DNA of 64,000 nucleotides from Sphingobacterium sp. ML3W. GTDB taxonomy: Bacteria > Bacteroidota > Bacteroidia > Sphingobacteriales > Sphingobacteriaceae. The translations under genes and the position numbers were made by a program. Location of the stretch: positions 1,612,001 through 1,676,000 of the forward strand of contig NZ_CP107036.1 of the NCBI RefSeq assembly GCF_029542085.1. The letters are read 5' to 3'. The notes under the pieces are model-generated. The model saw only the letters and a program-made list of their open reading frames with translations, did no database searches and was not told where the DNA came from. Below, in pieces: positions 9,608-18,442 of the stretch (positions are counted from its first letter, which is position 1; every line of letters starts with the position of its first letter).

Positions 9608-9913
9608 TTATATTTGTAGGAACAAAATATCTATAAATATTATCATTTTCAAATTTAAATAATACGCAAACGTTTGCGTTGTTTTTTTACCAAAATAAAA
9701 AAATCTACTCCCAAGTTGCTGTTTGCAATAAGCTAAATTCGTTAACTTTGATATTCTCCCCACCAAATTAGGTGCTACAGCCGACCGACCAAACTGATAA
9801 TAGTTACCGATTAGATCTCCAACACTTGGATTCTGATCAGGATCACGATTGTAATCTGCTTTAAAATTATGCCGCATCCAGACCTGACCATTTATACTGA
9901 CTCTATATTTTAT
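9608..9913 (-). pseudogene. Remnant of a FISUMP-domain protein
   Basis: The minus-strand translation contains GQVWMRHNFKADYNRDPD and then GDLIGNYYQFGRSAVAPN. This is the core of the Fibrobacter succinogenes major paralogous (FISUMP) domain found in secreted Bacteroidota lipoproteins, usually WMRHNLGAD followed by GNYYQWGR. The frame stays open upstream into the end of the HxlR gene, but no N-terminus, signal peptide or start is present. The downstream part after about residue 60 is A/T-rich and not family-like. I therefore read it as a truncated leftover, not a working 89-residue protein. Confidence 0.55.
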
Positions 9914-10281
9914 AACAATGTAGCTATTTCCTTTCCCTCTGCATATGCCTTACCCCAACCACATAAACTTTCCAATATGGGTATAAGATCCAAACCTTTG
10001 CTGGTTAAAATATAGGCCACCCCCGGTGGTACAGTACCTTGAATATCTGCTTTTAGCAAAATAGCATGTGTTTCTAATTCTTTTAGCTGCCTAGCTAAAA
10101 CCTGCTCAGAAATATTGGGTAGTTCCTTCTGTAGCAAATGGAACCTATTGTTCCCCTGACTAATTGAATAAACAATCTGGGATTTCCACCGTCCACTGAT
10201 CATAGCGATCGCAGAATTTAGCTCACAGACCTGAAAAAGGAACTTCTCATTAATGGCGTTGGTCGAATTACTTTTACGCAT
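9910..10281 (-). CDS. HxlR-family winged-helix regulator
   Basis: This 123-residue HxlR regulator carries ISGRWKSQIVYSISQGNNRF, the family helix motif, and NISEQVLARQLKELE, the recognition helix. I chose the ATG at 10279-10281 (MRKSNSTN) over an upstream TTG at 10305, because the TTG would sit inside the palindrome CTAACAATTTTGTTAG that probably serves as operator. The gene is divergent from the secreted esterase at 10377. The short gap holds two palindromes, which suggests repression of both genes. Its 3' end overlaps the FISUMP remnant by a few bases. Confidence 0.88.
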   Translation of the reverse strand: MRKSNSTNAINEKFLFQVCELNSAIAMISGRWKSQIVYSISQGNNRFHLLQKELPNISEQVLARQLKELETHAILLKADIQGTVPPGVAYILTSKGLDLIPILESLCGWGKAYAEGKEIATLL

Positions 10282-10298
10282 AACTGTTGAATTAAAAC

Positions 10299-10347
10299 CT
10301 AACAATTTTGTTAGTCATTGACTGCAGTAAAATATCAGTTGATATTT
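10299..10347. promoter_or_regulatory. Two palindromes in the HxlR/esterase divergent promoter
   Basis: The 95-base gap between the two divergent starts contains CTAACA-ATTT-TGTTAG (10299-10314) and AAATATCA-GT-TGATATTT (10330-10347), both with perfect arms. Their size fits the dyad operators of HxlR dimers, and their position would cover the promoters of both genes. A TAGTACAAAG element just downstream may be part of the esterase promoter. Binding is an inference. Confidence 0.5.
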
Positions 10348-10376
10348 GTAGTACAAAGTTAAGAAATCCAAACAAC

Positions 10377-11201
10377 ATGAAATATCTTATTACAGTTATC
10401 ACACTTCTATACTCGTGGGGCCTTAGTGCTCAGGAACAGTTTGTCATTCAATCAAAATATCTTCAGAAACAGGATACTGTCCTCGTTTTTAAGCCGAAAA
10501 CTTATAATAAGAATACGAAGTATCCCATAGTTTATTTATTGCATGGCTATAGCGAAAATTACAAGCAATGGAACCATACTGTCGATCTTCAGCAGATGGC
10601 TGATCAATATGGTTTTATTGTTGTCACTCCAGATGGTTATACATCTTTTTACCTTAATAGTCCATTGGGAAATGAAATGCAATATGATGACTTTTTCTTC
10701 AAGGAACTCAGCCCCACAATACATCAGGCTTATAATGTTGACAGAGACAATATCTTTATCAGTGGATTGAGCATGGGTGGGTATGGCGCATTAAGACTTT
10801 TTGTACTGCATGACGACTATTTTAATACCGCTGGTTGCAGCAGTGGTGCACTAAAAATAGATTTTAACATTTTTCAAAAGGTCAGTCAACATTTTTGGAA
10901 AAATAACAGATTGGTAGATGACACAAAAAAACTACTGGGTGGGGCAGAAAACAATTATATAAACTGGAATGACTACAGCATATTGGAGATCATCAGTAAA
11001 AGGCCCAACTTTAAACGGAACTTTATCTTTGATTGTGGCAGCGAGGATATTTTATACCCTGCCAGCATGGAATTAAAGCAGCTGGTGGATAGTATTGGTA
11101 TTCCTGCGACATTCATCAGTCGGCCCGGTGATCATAATACGGCTTATTGGAACAGTTCTATTGCCTATCATTTTATTTACTTTAAACAACATATGAAGTA
11201 A
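10377..11201 (+). CDS. Secreted esterase (esterase D / feruloyl-esterase-like fold)
   Basis: This 274-residue alpha/beta hydrolase of the putative-esterase family (PF00756 type) starts with a signal peptide (MKYLITVITLLYSWGLSAQ, cut after AQ). YLLHGYSENYKQW forms the oxyanion region. The nucleophile elbow is GLSMGGYGALRL, with the catalytic serine in GLSMG; the acid is likely in FDCGSEDILY, and the catalytic histidine in PGDHNTAYW. Relatives hydrolyse esters of acetylated or feruloylated sugars, or small acyl esters; the substrate here is not determined. The ATG at 10377 is preferred over an in-frame TTG at 10308, because only the ATG gives a clean signal peptide. It is divergent from an HxlR regulator. 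Confidence 0.9.
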   Translation: MKYLITVITLLYSWGLSAQEQFVIQSKYLQKQDTVLVFKPKTYNKNTKYPIVYLLHGYSENYKQWNHTVDLQQMADQYGFIVVTPDGYTSFYLNSPLGNEMQYDDFFFKELSPTIHQAYNVDRDNIFISGLSMGGYGALRLFVLHDDYFNTAGCSSGALKIDFNIFQKVSQHFWKNNRLVDDTKKLLGGAENNYINWNDYSILEIISKRPNFKRNFIFDCGSEDILYPASMELKQLVDSIGIPATFISRPGDHNTAYWNSSIAYHFIYFKQHMK

Positions 11202-11336
11202 ATTCTTTGACGCACTTAGCATTTTCAACTTATTGTTTTGTTCCTTCCAATGTACTTATACTTTTGGCTGGGATGGAGATCGAATAAGCTCCTTATCTCT
11301 ATTGCCATACCGGCTTTTGAAATGGTACCAAATTGA

Positions 11337-11975
11337 TTAGATATCAGTAATTGTCAAACGATCAGGACTTCCAGTGCTCAATAGTTTGGGATTTGACGCA
11401 TCCACCTGATATAAAATTTTATCAAATGTTGTGTCTTTTGGTGCTGTACAGGTTGATAGATCACAATTGTCGAAACTTACGAAATCTCCAAAAATAGAAC
11501 TAGAGAAATCGCAATGTTGCAAACATGCTTTTGAATCACGATTAGTATCATAGAGCCCATTAAAGGTAACATCCTTGAATTTACCATCAAAAATGCAACT
11601 ACGAAATTGACTGCCATTGAAATTGACAGTTGTAAATTTCGTTTTTATAAATTTACAGTTGACAAACTGTGTAAAATTAAAGGCTCTATATTTGTACTCA
11701 CAGTCTTCAAAAATACAATCTGTATAAACTCCTTTGTGGCTACCAAAGGTAGTCTCAGATAAATTAATCTTTTTGAAAATGCAATTTTTGAAATTGGAAT
11801 CATAAAAAATGCGCGAACCTGCTAAAATTGAGGCTTTAAACAAACAGCCATCAAAATTGGTATTTTCAAATATGGCACTATTGAAGTTTGTGTTTGTGAA
11901 ATCCCAATTCACAAAGTTTTTGTTTGAAAATTTAGTTTTTAGCGCTAAAGTCTGATTTACATAGTCCTTATTCAT
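11337..11975 (-). CDS. Pentapeptide-repeat protein
   Basis: This 212-residue protein is built largely of A(D/N)LXX-type pentapeptide repeats, for example FENTNFDGCLFKASILAG, SNFKNCIFKKINLSETTF and FKDVTFNG. It should form a right-handed quadrilateral beta-helix. There is no signal peptide, so it is cytoplasmic. Some pentapeptide proteins mimic DNA and protect gyrase (Qnr-like), but the unbroken repeat pattern and known loops of Qnr are not evident here, and I would not assign that role. It is convergent with the esterase gene and not obviously in an operon. Confidence 0.82.
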   Translation of the reverse strand: MNKDYVNQTLALKTKFSNKNFVNWDFTNTNFNSAIFENTNFDGCLFKASILAGSRIFYDSNFKNCIFKKINLSETTFGSHKGVYTDCIFEDCEYKYRAFNFTQFVNCKFIKTKFTTVNFNGSQFRSCIFDGKFKDVTFNGLYDTNRDSKACLQHCDFSSSIFGDFVSFDNCDLSTCTAPKDTTFDKILYQVDASNPKLLSTGSPDRLTITDI

Positions 11976-12097
11976 ATGGCCTATAAATTACAGCTATTGT
12001 TAATATTAAGAAGTTATCTGAAAACAAAATACACTCTTAAAAAAAATCAAACACTAAAAGTAAAGGTATTAACATATACAAATTTGGAGATTGGGCC

Positions 12098-12432
12098 TCA
12101 AAATCTGATGCATTTATACGTTTTTATTTTTACCTTTTCTCCTAATTGATGGTTCTCATTTTTATAATTTCCTTCGGTAACAAGTGCAAATTTTCCATTT
12201 GATTGTTTTATGCCGTATTGAAATTCGTATTTGTAATATCCTGTTTGATTAAATTTAAAAATAAAATGCCGAGATCTTTGCTGGAATTACAATTCGTTGG
12301 ATGCGTTTTATTATTCGTTGAGATCTGCCAGTTTTTTGTGGTTGAAACGATAGTGTAGAATGCAGTTTTAGTCATAAGAGGTAGCGTAATAAGGGAAAAG
12401 TTAGAGTAAAGAAACGAGAAGAAGTGTTCCAC
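12098..12432 (-). pseudogene. Frameshifted small gene of unknown family
   Basis: Two minus-strand reading frames join near 12275-12290. The first part, from 12432, is open and ends in KTHPTNCNSSKDLG. The second frame continues with FKFNQTGYYKYEFQYGIKQ and ends at a TGA at 12098-12100. The second part has strongly coding-like composition but no start of its own, and a stop just upstream in its own frame. This fits one short gene (about 110 codons) split by a one-base shift. I do not recognise the family. Confidence 0.35.
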
Positions 12433-12802
12433 CCAAAACAGCGAAAATCTTCTTTATTATATAATATGATAGGTTTAATGATTGTCAAAAATTCCACCTG
12501 TAATTGGCATACATTCTCACCTCCGATTCTTTTCTAATAGCCGATACCCGTATAACAGTATCTATCAAATTTTTTATCAACGAAATTAATGGCGCTCTTA
12601 ACTGAAATTGTAAAATCACAAAACCGTAAATATCTGGGAATTATCCTTCTCAGACTTCAAGACTTAATCCCAACGTAATCCGTCTTCCATTTTTCTATGA
12701 AACCAACTATAAGAATTCTCTAAATGTAAGCATCTAACAGTGAGGAGTTGTCATCACTGGATCAATGTAACCTAGCTCCTGCAGCTGTTTAAAATAGAAA
12801 CC
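12433..12802. other. Gene-poor stretch
   Basis: About 370 bases between the frameshifted small gene and the 3' end of the HxlR gene. I see no convincing open frame, hairpin or repeat; it is A/T-rich. Confidence 0.5.
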
Positions 12803-13150
12803 TCATTTTGCTTTAATTTTATCTCTATGCATTAGGCCAAATTTAATTAAAGCATTGACAACTTCCTCCGTTTCTATGGCATATGTGGTAAGCGCATAAG
12901 AGACGGTCACAGGTCTGGTGTTATTAACCGTTCTACTAATCAGCAAATTATCTTCTAATTCCTGAAGTTCTTTGGATAGTACTTTCGGGGATATTCCCTG
13001 AGCCATCTCTTGCAGATCTTTAAACCGCATTGTGCCGTGTTTTTGTAAATTGTGCAGGATACAAAATTTCCATTTACCACTGAGCAATTCAATGCCATCT
13101 TTTAATGCCAATATAGTTTCTTTATCAATATCACGTTTTTTATTGCTCAT
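12803..13150 (-). CDS. HxlR-family winged-helix regulator
   Basis: This 115-residue HxlR regulator contains LLSGKWKFCILHNLQ near residues 22-36 and the recognition region GISPKVLSKELQELEDN near residues 61-77. The wing ends with PVTVSYALT. It is divergent from the RibD-like reductase at 13240, with a gap of 89 bases. That gap contains an imperfect dyad around 13150-13167 (TTACTTTCCTAAAGGTAA) that could be the operator. The pairing resembles the SDR/HxlR pair at the left edge and the esterase/HxlR pair at 9910-11201. Confidence 0.9.
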   Translation of the reverse strand: MSNKKRDIDKETILALKDGIELLSGKWKFCILHNLQKHGTMRFKDLQEMAQGISPKVLSKELQELEDNLLISRTVNNTRPVTVSYALTTYAIETEEVVNALIKFGLMHRDKIKAK

Positions 13151-13167
13151 AAGATAGTTACTTTCCT
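13150..13167. promoter_or_regulatory. Candidate HxlR operator (imperfect dyad)
   Basis: TTACTTTCCTAAAGGTAA lies immediately upstream of the HxlR start and within the divergent promoter region shared with the reductase. The arms match imperfectly. It is placed as expected for autoregulation, but there is no independent support. Confidence 0.3.
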
Positions 13168-13239
13168 AAAGGTAATGAATAGTAAATATATATTGAATAT
13201 CCAATAGTTTTGTTGAACAGAAATTTAAAAAAAGTCATT

Positions 13240-13749
13240 ATGAAAGTAACAGTAATCGCAAACATTTCGGCTAATGGAAGAATTTTGATATCCGATACCC
13301 CGTATCATAAGCTGCCACCGGAAGCAATGGAATTTTACGTACAATCTGTAAGACAGGTTGGAAATGTAGTGATAGGATTGAAAACATTTGAAAATTTTCT
13401 AAATTTTCCAGATCAAGTAAAAGAACATTTTAATGGAATAGAAATCATCATATTGGCCGATAAATCTTATACGGCTGATGGCTACAAGATTGTAGCAAGT
13501 CCTGAAGAGGCCATTGCATATATGTCTGCAAAAGGAGTACGGGAAATAGCCGTTGGAGGCGGAGCAGGTACTTTCAACGCCTTTTTAGACAAAGATTTAG
13601 TTACAGATATTTATTTTAACGTCAGCCCCATAATCACTGGAGCTGGAGCAATTTTAGCAAACAATGAGGAGTTAAGTTCAAAGTTCAAGTACGAAGGTCA
13701 GAAACTTAAAAACGGTTTTCTTCAATTGCATCTAACTAAAGAAGACTGA
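13240..13749 (+). CDS. Dihydrofolate-reductase-like (RibD C-terminal domain) protein
   Basis: This 169-residue protein has a DHFR/RibD_C fold. It begins MKVTVIANISANGRIL, has VGNVVIGLKTFENFL near residues 41-55 and the nucleotide-binding GGGAGTFNAFLDKDLV near residues 109-124. It ends with a beta-hairpin typical of the family. Such proteins bind NADPH and reduce small heterocyclic or xenobiotic substrates; they are usually not true folate enzymes. I chose the ATG at 13240, because the longer frame adds ten residues with no family match from a TTG. It is divergent from, and probably regulated by, the HxlR gene at 12803. Confidence 0.85.
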   Translation: MKVTVIANISANGRILISDTPYHKLPPEAMEFYVQSVRQVGNVVIGLKTFENFLNFPDQVKEHFNGIEIIILADKSYTADGYKIVASPEEAIAYMSAKGVREIAVGGGAGTFNAFLDKDLVTDIYFNVSPIITGAGAILANNEELSSKFKYEGQKLKNGFLQLHLTKED

Positions 13750-13801
13750 AACAATGGACCAAAAATGTCTTTCAAAAATAGTTGAATGCGTTTTTCATCA
13801 C

Positions 13802-14512
13802 CTAAAAAGGCATTGTCACGACTCGTGCTTTATATTTACCTTTTTCAATCGTAAATAAAGCTGCATATCCACCGGCTCCATCACTATTAACAGAAGTGAT
13901 ATATAAAATATCATTTAAATCATCATAGTAACATGCTGCAAATTCATTGTTGATATTAAAGAGGTTCTCAATTTCCTTTTCGGGAACTAGGACAGTCCTA
14001 CCCTTTATTTTTGCTTTTATGGATATGTAGTGGCTTGACGGGATCCCGCCATCTATTCCCCATAGCTTCTGCCCTTTAAACTTGTCTACAATGGTATAGC
14101 CTTCATATTTAGTCGATAAAAAGTAACTTTTATTTTTTTCGTAATCGAACTTGTCGGACCTCATTTCCACAGTGACATCATTTGATCTAAATGTTGCCTT
14201 GCTTTCATCAAAAGATATATTTGGGATATGCTTATAAGATTCAATAAATTTAATTCTTGTATTGTGTACATATCCGGTAACACTTTTGTTTTGACTGTTG
14301 GTGTAATCAAGACTTACCCAATCGCCGAGTTTTTGATCGGGAAAGGCATAGACAATTTCATCAGCAGCGATTTTAGAAACAATTGCGCTATTAACTGTGG
14401 CTTGTTTCCTCACATTTACATAGCCGTCTTTGTCAATGATTTTTGCAAACTGTGCATTAGCTAATTGGCTTGCTGTGAGAAAAAGTAATGTTAGTAGATA
14501 TTTGTGGTTCAT
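13802..14512 (-). CDS. Secreted bacterial SH3-domain protein
   Basis: This 236-residue protein starts with a signal peptide (MNHKYLLTLLFLTASQLANAQ, cleaved after AQ). A bacterial SH3 domain follows at about residues 24-90: DKDGYVNVRKQATVNSAIVS, then GDWVSLDY and GYVHNTRI. The C-terminal 140 residues have no family I recognise. SH3b domains bind peptidoglycan or cell-surface ligands, so a periplasmic or secreted role is likely. It is convergent with the RibD-like gene, 52 bases away, with no strong terminator between them. Confidence 0.75.
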   Translation of the reverse strand: MNHKYLLTLLFLTASQLANAQFAKIIDKDGYVNVRKQATVNSAIVSKIAADEIVYAFPDQKLGDWVSLDYTNSQNKSVTGYVHNTRIKFIESYKHIPNISFDESKATFRSNDVTVEMRSDKFDYEKNKSYFLSTKYEGYTIVDKFKGQKLWGIDGGIPSSHYISIKAKIKGRTVLVPEKEIENLFNINNEFAACYYDDLNDILYITSVNSDGAGGYAALFTIEKGKYKARVVTMPF

Positions 14513-14651
14513 TTGTTATAAAGTTATTACTATGGGTCCAAAATAGAGCTGAAAATTTTCGATCATCCATGGCTCCGAACTAACCCTAGTCGCTTGTTGT
14601 TGCAAAACTTCCAATTTCGATGCTATATCCCAGATTTGTCTTTTTATCCAG

Positions 14652-15007
14652 TTACGAAATGTCTTTGTTCAGTAATTTAACTTTATCTTCGATGGTCAAT
14701 TCTTCTAACTCTGTAAGCTTTGCCAAGTTTTGCAAGGACTGGATCTCGCCACTTCGAAAGATATAAAGGTATCTCAGTGTGGTCACTTCTGAAACTCTTG
14801 TGACAATATTTTCTACATGCGGACAAAGGCTAAGCTCCAGATCAACCAAATCGTGAAAATTGCTGATTCAAGTTATATCTGTCAAGGACTTAATTTCGGA
14901 AAGTATAAATTTAATTCCCTGAATTTTGACTCGTCCACCTCATTTTCCGGAACGCCTTCATTGAAATGAGTATTTATAAACACTATTTGTTGATCGGAGA
15001 TTTTCAT
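14652..15007 (-). pseudogene. Leucine-rich-repeat gene broken by a frameshift and a stop
   Basis: Minus-strand translation gives LRR-like segments: KFRELNLYFPKL in one frame, then SLTDIT-stop-ISNFHDLVDLELSLC in another, followed by LQNLAKLTELEELTIED. A one-base shift near 14885-14895 and an in-frame TGA near 14867-14869 interrupt the gene. The related fragment at 27757-27870 has TGG (Trp) at the position of this TGA, so the stop is a point mutation. LRR proteins like this occur as surface or immunity-type proteins in Bacteroidota. No expressed product is expected beyond short peptides. Confidence 0.6.
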
Positions 15008-15112
15008 GCTCTTAAATTCCGCTTGTCGGATGGTCAATATTAAAAAGAAAAATGGAACTAAAAAATCACGGTTATCAGTGATCTTTTTAAAAAATATGCT
15101 ACCCCATAGCAT

Positions 15113-15298
15113 CTACTTCCAATTCATTTGCAACAAATCATCCAATATCTCTTTTAGAAAGGGAATAATATTTTCAGGTAAACTTACGTTCTCAATATCT
15201 ACTACAATCTCACTATGCTGGACGATAGGACTTAATTGCTTATTGTCAATGCTTATGACACTGTAAAGTTTTTCCAGGACGACGCCTACCCTCTTAAA
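15113..15298 (-). pseudogene. C-terminal fragment of an unidentified gene
   Basis: A minus-strand stretch of about 60 codons, open between a TAA near 15299 and a TAG at 15113-15115, encodes coding-like sequence including IDNKQLSPIVQHSEIVVD and LKEILDDLLQMNWK. No start codon is near its head. It may be the tail of a gene lost by deletion, possibly of the same locus as the LRR remnant next to it. The family is not recognised. Confidence 0.4.
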
Positions 15299-15325
15299 TT
15301 AATCAGCTCTCTTTTTTACAAAGGA

Positions 15326-15510
15326 TTAAATATCATTGTCTTTAGTGATAGCAAGTATATATTGTCCATTATAAGAAACTCGCCATAATCTGTATCCGAA
15401 TCTAGTGGCAGAACCATAAACATCTGAAATATGTAATAAATCTTTGCACGGACCAATATGTGGAGAAAGTTCAAAAATAGTTATCCACCAAAAATTATCA
15501 GTTAAAAGAC
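15326..15510 (-). pseudogene. C-terminal fragment of an unidentified gene
   Basis: The minus strand encodes DNFWWITIFELSPHIGPCKD and ends with GYRLWRVSYNGQYILAITKD plus four residues. The composition is protein-like and unlike a random frame. The open frame runs back into the 3' end of the AraC gene, where its own N-terminus would have to be, so it has been truncated. The style recalls small immunity-type proteins, but I cannot assign a family. Confidence 0.35.
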
Positions 15511-16412
15511 TGCCTGAATGCTGAAGGTGAAACATTCATTTTTGCTTTAAATAATTTACTGAATGATTGTGGATGTTCGAAACCTAACTGGTATGCGATT
15601 TCACTAATTGAATTTTCAGTCGTCGACAGCTTTTCCTTAGCTTTATCAATCAGTTTATTATGTATGTGCTGTTGCGCATTTTGCCCGGTCAATGAGCGAA
15701 GCATATCGCTCAAATAACTTGGGGATGTATTCAGATGTTCAGCAAGATCGTGTACGGTTGGCAGTGCCCTGCCCAATAGTTCCATACTATTGAAATGATT
15801 ATCCAAAAAGTCCTCCATTCTAACTAAAAGGTCATTATTTACTACTTTTCTCGTGATAAACTGCCTTTTGTAGAAACGGTTGCAGTAATTCAGCAACAAA
15901 TCAAGCTGGGAAATAATTACCTCATGACTCAACTCATCCATCCTACTCTTTAATTCATCATCAATTATTTTAAAGATTGACATGATCGTTTGCTTTTCAT
16001 ATTCAGATAGATGAAGTGCCTCATTAGTGGCATAGGAAAAGAATCCATGTTGTTTTATTTTCTTTGCCAGCGGATAGGATAATAAAAAATCCGGATGAAT
16101 CGATAAAACGTAACCTGATTTAGTACTACGTGGTGGGGCTTCGAATATCTGATGCGGAGCTGAAAATATCAATCCTCCTTCGGCAAAGTCATAGTAATTT
16201 TGCCCATATCTTGCCTTCCCTTGCATATCCGGCTTATATATGATCTGATAGAAATCTGTCATAAACGAGCTAAAGGATTCATCCGGATCAATATGATTAA
16301 CACCGATATCGATGAGGCTCACCATCGGATGAAAGGGCATCACCTGCCCCAACGTCCGATGAAAGTCTGACAAAGATTTGAATTTGCGAGGTAGGCCTTC
16401 TTCCTTTTCCAT
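15498..16412 (-). CDS. AraC-family transcriptional regulator
   Basis: This 304-residue regulator has an N-terminal ligand-sensing cupin-like part and a C-terminal double helix-turn-helix (about residues 215-300). The DNA-binding part shows TVHDLAEHLNTSPSYLSDML and then SISEIAYQLGFEHPQSFSKL, with the terminal PSAFRQ signature. It starts 27 bases downstream of the SDR stop at 16440 and on the same strand, so the two genes form a transcription unit. Regulators in this arrangement usually activate or repress the neighbouring oxidoreductase in response to its substrate. Confidence 0.9.
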   Translation of the reverse strand: MEKEEGLPRKFKSLSDFHRTLGQVMPFHPMVSLIDIGVNHIDPDESFSSFMTDFYQIIYKPDMQGKARYGQNYYDFAEGGLIFSAPHQIFEAPPRSTKSGYVLSIHPDFLLSYPLAKKIKQHGFFSYATNEALHLSEYEKQTIMSIFKIIDDELKSRMDELSHEVIISQLDLLLNYCNRFYKRQFITRKVVNNDLLVRMEDFLDNHFNSMELLGRALPTVHDLAEHLNTSPSYLSDMLRSLTGQNAQQHIHNKLIDKAKEKLSTTENSISEIAYQLGFEHPQSFSKLFKAKMNVSPSAFRQSFN

Positions 16413-16439
16413 GTCGTAAATTTAACAGTTTTTTTATGT

Positions 16440-17177
16440 CTAAAAAGCAACAATACCGGTTTCGGGGTTGATCTCTTCGGATATAAATTTCCCTGTCGGT
16501 CCATCCGTCCCGATCATAGCGTATTTTAAAATACGTTTACCTGCTACCTCAACACTACCCGAACCACGGTGGTTGTTAAAGTCTGTTGCTGTAAAGCCCG
16601 GGTCAATAGCATTCACCTTAAACGCTGTGTCGCGCAATTCAAGTGCAAGTGCAATAGTGTACATATTGAGTGCTGCTTTTGATGGTCCATAAATACCGCC
16701 CACATAATCGCGGTATTGAAAATCAGGGTTGCCACAAAGCGTCATGGATGCCATACCGGAGGTTACATTGACAATACGTGGTTGCGAAGAATTTTTCAAC
16801 AGATCGATAAATGCCTTTGTAGTTCTTACAGCTCCATAGAGGTTGACATTAAAGACTTCGTACAAAACGTTAAGATCTACAGACGCCGGTTTCTGTGGCA
16901 TCCCGCCACTTATTCCTGCATTATTAATAAGAACATCTAATATTTCTGTTTTTCCGCCAATTTCTTTTCGCGCCGCGTCTACCGATGCCTGGTCCGTGAT
17001 GTCGATCTGGATAGGTTCAACATTACGCAGCCCCTCTGATTTCAACTTTTCAACGGATTGCTGTCCGTTCTTCAAATTACGGGTTCCCAAATAAACATAA
17101 CACCCTTGCTGTATCAATTGGCGAGCAGTCTCGTAACCAATACTTTTGTTCGCTCCTGTAATAAATACTTTCTTCAT
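16440..17177 (-). CDS. SDR-family NAD(P)-dependent oxidoreductase
   Basis: This 245-residue classical SDR has the cofactor motif TGANKSIGYETARQL at residues 6-20 and LINNAGISGG near residues 85-94. The catalytic serine is in VNVTSGMASM, and the catalytic pair is in YGPSKAALNMY (YxxxK). The C-terminal region GPTGKFISEE is shared with the SDR at 27971. It acts in the cytoplasm on a small carbonyl compound; the substrate is unknown. It is the first gene of a two-gene unit with the AraC gene downstream. Confidence 0.92.
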   Translation of the reverse strand: MKKVFITGANKSIGYETARQLIQQGCYVYLGTRNLKNGQQSVEKLKSEGLRNVEPIQIDITDQASVDAARKEIGGKTEILDVLINNAGISGGMPQKPASVDLNVLYEVFNVNLYGAVRTTKAFIDLLKNSSQPRIVNVTSGMASMTLCGNPDFQYRDYVGGIYGPSKAALNMYTIALALELRDTAFKVNAIDPGFTATDFNNHRGSGSVEVAGKRILKYAMIGTDGPTGKFISEEINPETGIVAF

Positions 17178-17437
17178 TTCTTTAAATTTAATGATGAAAC
17201 AAAGTTCTGAAAACTGTTTTCGTGGAAGGTAGCCAAAATGAGAAATTGCTAAGCCAAAACAGTTTCTATCATTTTAAATTCCAAATTCGGTTAAGATATA
17301 TGAGACGAAACTGTCTATTGGGGCTGTTTATAATCCGCATTTTGTACTCCGTCAGAAATTTGTATTTTAGTTGAAAGGTTCGGTTTCGAAATCTCCACCT
17401 TCGGCAATACTCAAAACGTTATCTAAAAAATTGACTT

Positions 17438-18388
17438 GTGAAAAAATATTATTTATTTATAATAGTTTTATTGACTTTTATTTCTTGTAAAGGCCAGGAA
17501 AATAAGACAGAACTTTTGGATAAACTAAAATACAATGCGGAGAAAAGTAACTATGGTATTCAACAAACTTTTTATTATCCGACAGAAATATCAATAAATG
17601 ATTATCCGGTTTTTAGAGGTCTTGAATTCTTTGGAAATACAATTCCAAATTTCATTGACATTGGGATTAACAAAAGTGGAGAACAAGAATTAAAAATTCT
17701 AATCGACTTGGCAAATTACAAAAAGCAAGGGAAACCAATTTTAAAAATACTCTTGATCCGGTCAGCTAAAGGAATATCAATTATTTCGAACGAGTCCGAT
17801 TTTCCTGAAGAAAATATTCTAGTAAATTTTGAGTTATCTGATGAAGATATTACGCAAGAAAACATTCAGAATGGCTACTTTCTGAAAATAATAAATTTTA
17901 ATGCTAAAATTCCTGTCGAACTACCTTCCTTAAATAATTCGGTTCAATTGAAGAATTCAACAGAACTATTTGATAAACTTTATAATGCTCTTGCCAAACT
18001 TACGGAAGATTTAAACAATAAAAACAGTAGAAATGTTTTGGAAATTATCCAAAATGCTGAATTTGAAGTAGCACAATTACGAGGAATGAAAAAAGAATGG
18101 ATGTTAGACGAAAGAAAAGCGCTTTTATCAAATACTTTCTCATTGTTACCAAAAGATAGTTGTGAAGTCAAAATTTATGGAAACGGGAAAATGGCAACTC
18201 TTGTTAAAAAGAATTTGGAAATTATCAAACAACCTGCGATAACTTCGAAATTTACAACCAAGAATTCACCTAGAGGTAAGGTTATTCAATTTTATAATTT
18301 TTATTACAATGTGCCAAAAGGAAAAGAAGAGTTAGAACTAATAAGATTTGACGGTTATGCAATAACAAAATACAAAAAAGAATTTTAG
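17438..18388 (+). CDS. Hypothetical lipoprotein
   Basis: This 316-residue protein has a lipoprotein signal ending at the lipobox TFISC, with Cys17 as the lipidated residue, followed by KGQENKTE. It therefore sits in the periplasm or outer membrane. The rest is rich in Lys, Glu and Asn with no domain I recognise. The frame starts with GTG at 17438, directly at the signal peptide; no ATG in a better position is visible. It lies alone, facing the IS-end repeat at 18443. Confidence 0.7.
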   Translation: MKKYYLFIIVLLTFISCKGQENKTELLDKLKYNAEKSNYGIQQTFYYPTEISINDYPVFRGLEFFGNTIPNFIDIGINKSGEQELKILIDLANYKKQGKPILKILLIRSAKGISIISNESDFPEENILVNFELSDEDITQENIQNGYFLKIINFNAKIPVELPSLNNSVQLKNSTELFDKLYNALAKLTEDLNNKNSRNVLEIIQNAEFEVAQLRGMKKEWMLDERKALLSNTFSLLPKDSCEVKIYGNGKMATLVKKNLEIIKQPAITSKFTTKNSPRGKVIQFYNFYYNVPKGKEELELIRFDGYAITKYKKEF

Positions 18389-18442
18389 ATCTTCGTATTT
18401 TGATATGCAACTCATGGCAGCAATAATTTCCGGTCTATCTCT

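Noticed and set aside
11337..11975. Pentapeptide protein as a Qnr-type gyrase protector
   Set aside because: The repeats are there, but Qnr-specific loops and overall pattern are not visible, so drug resistance is not supported.
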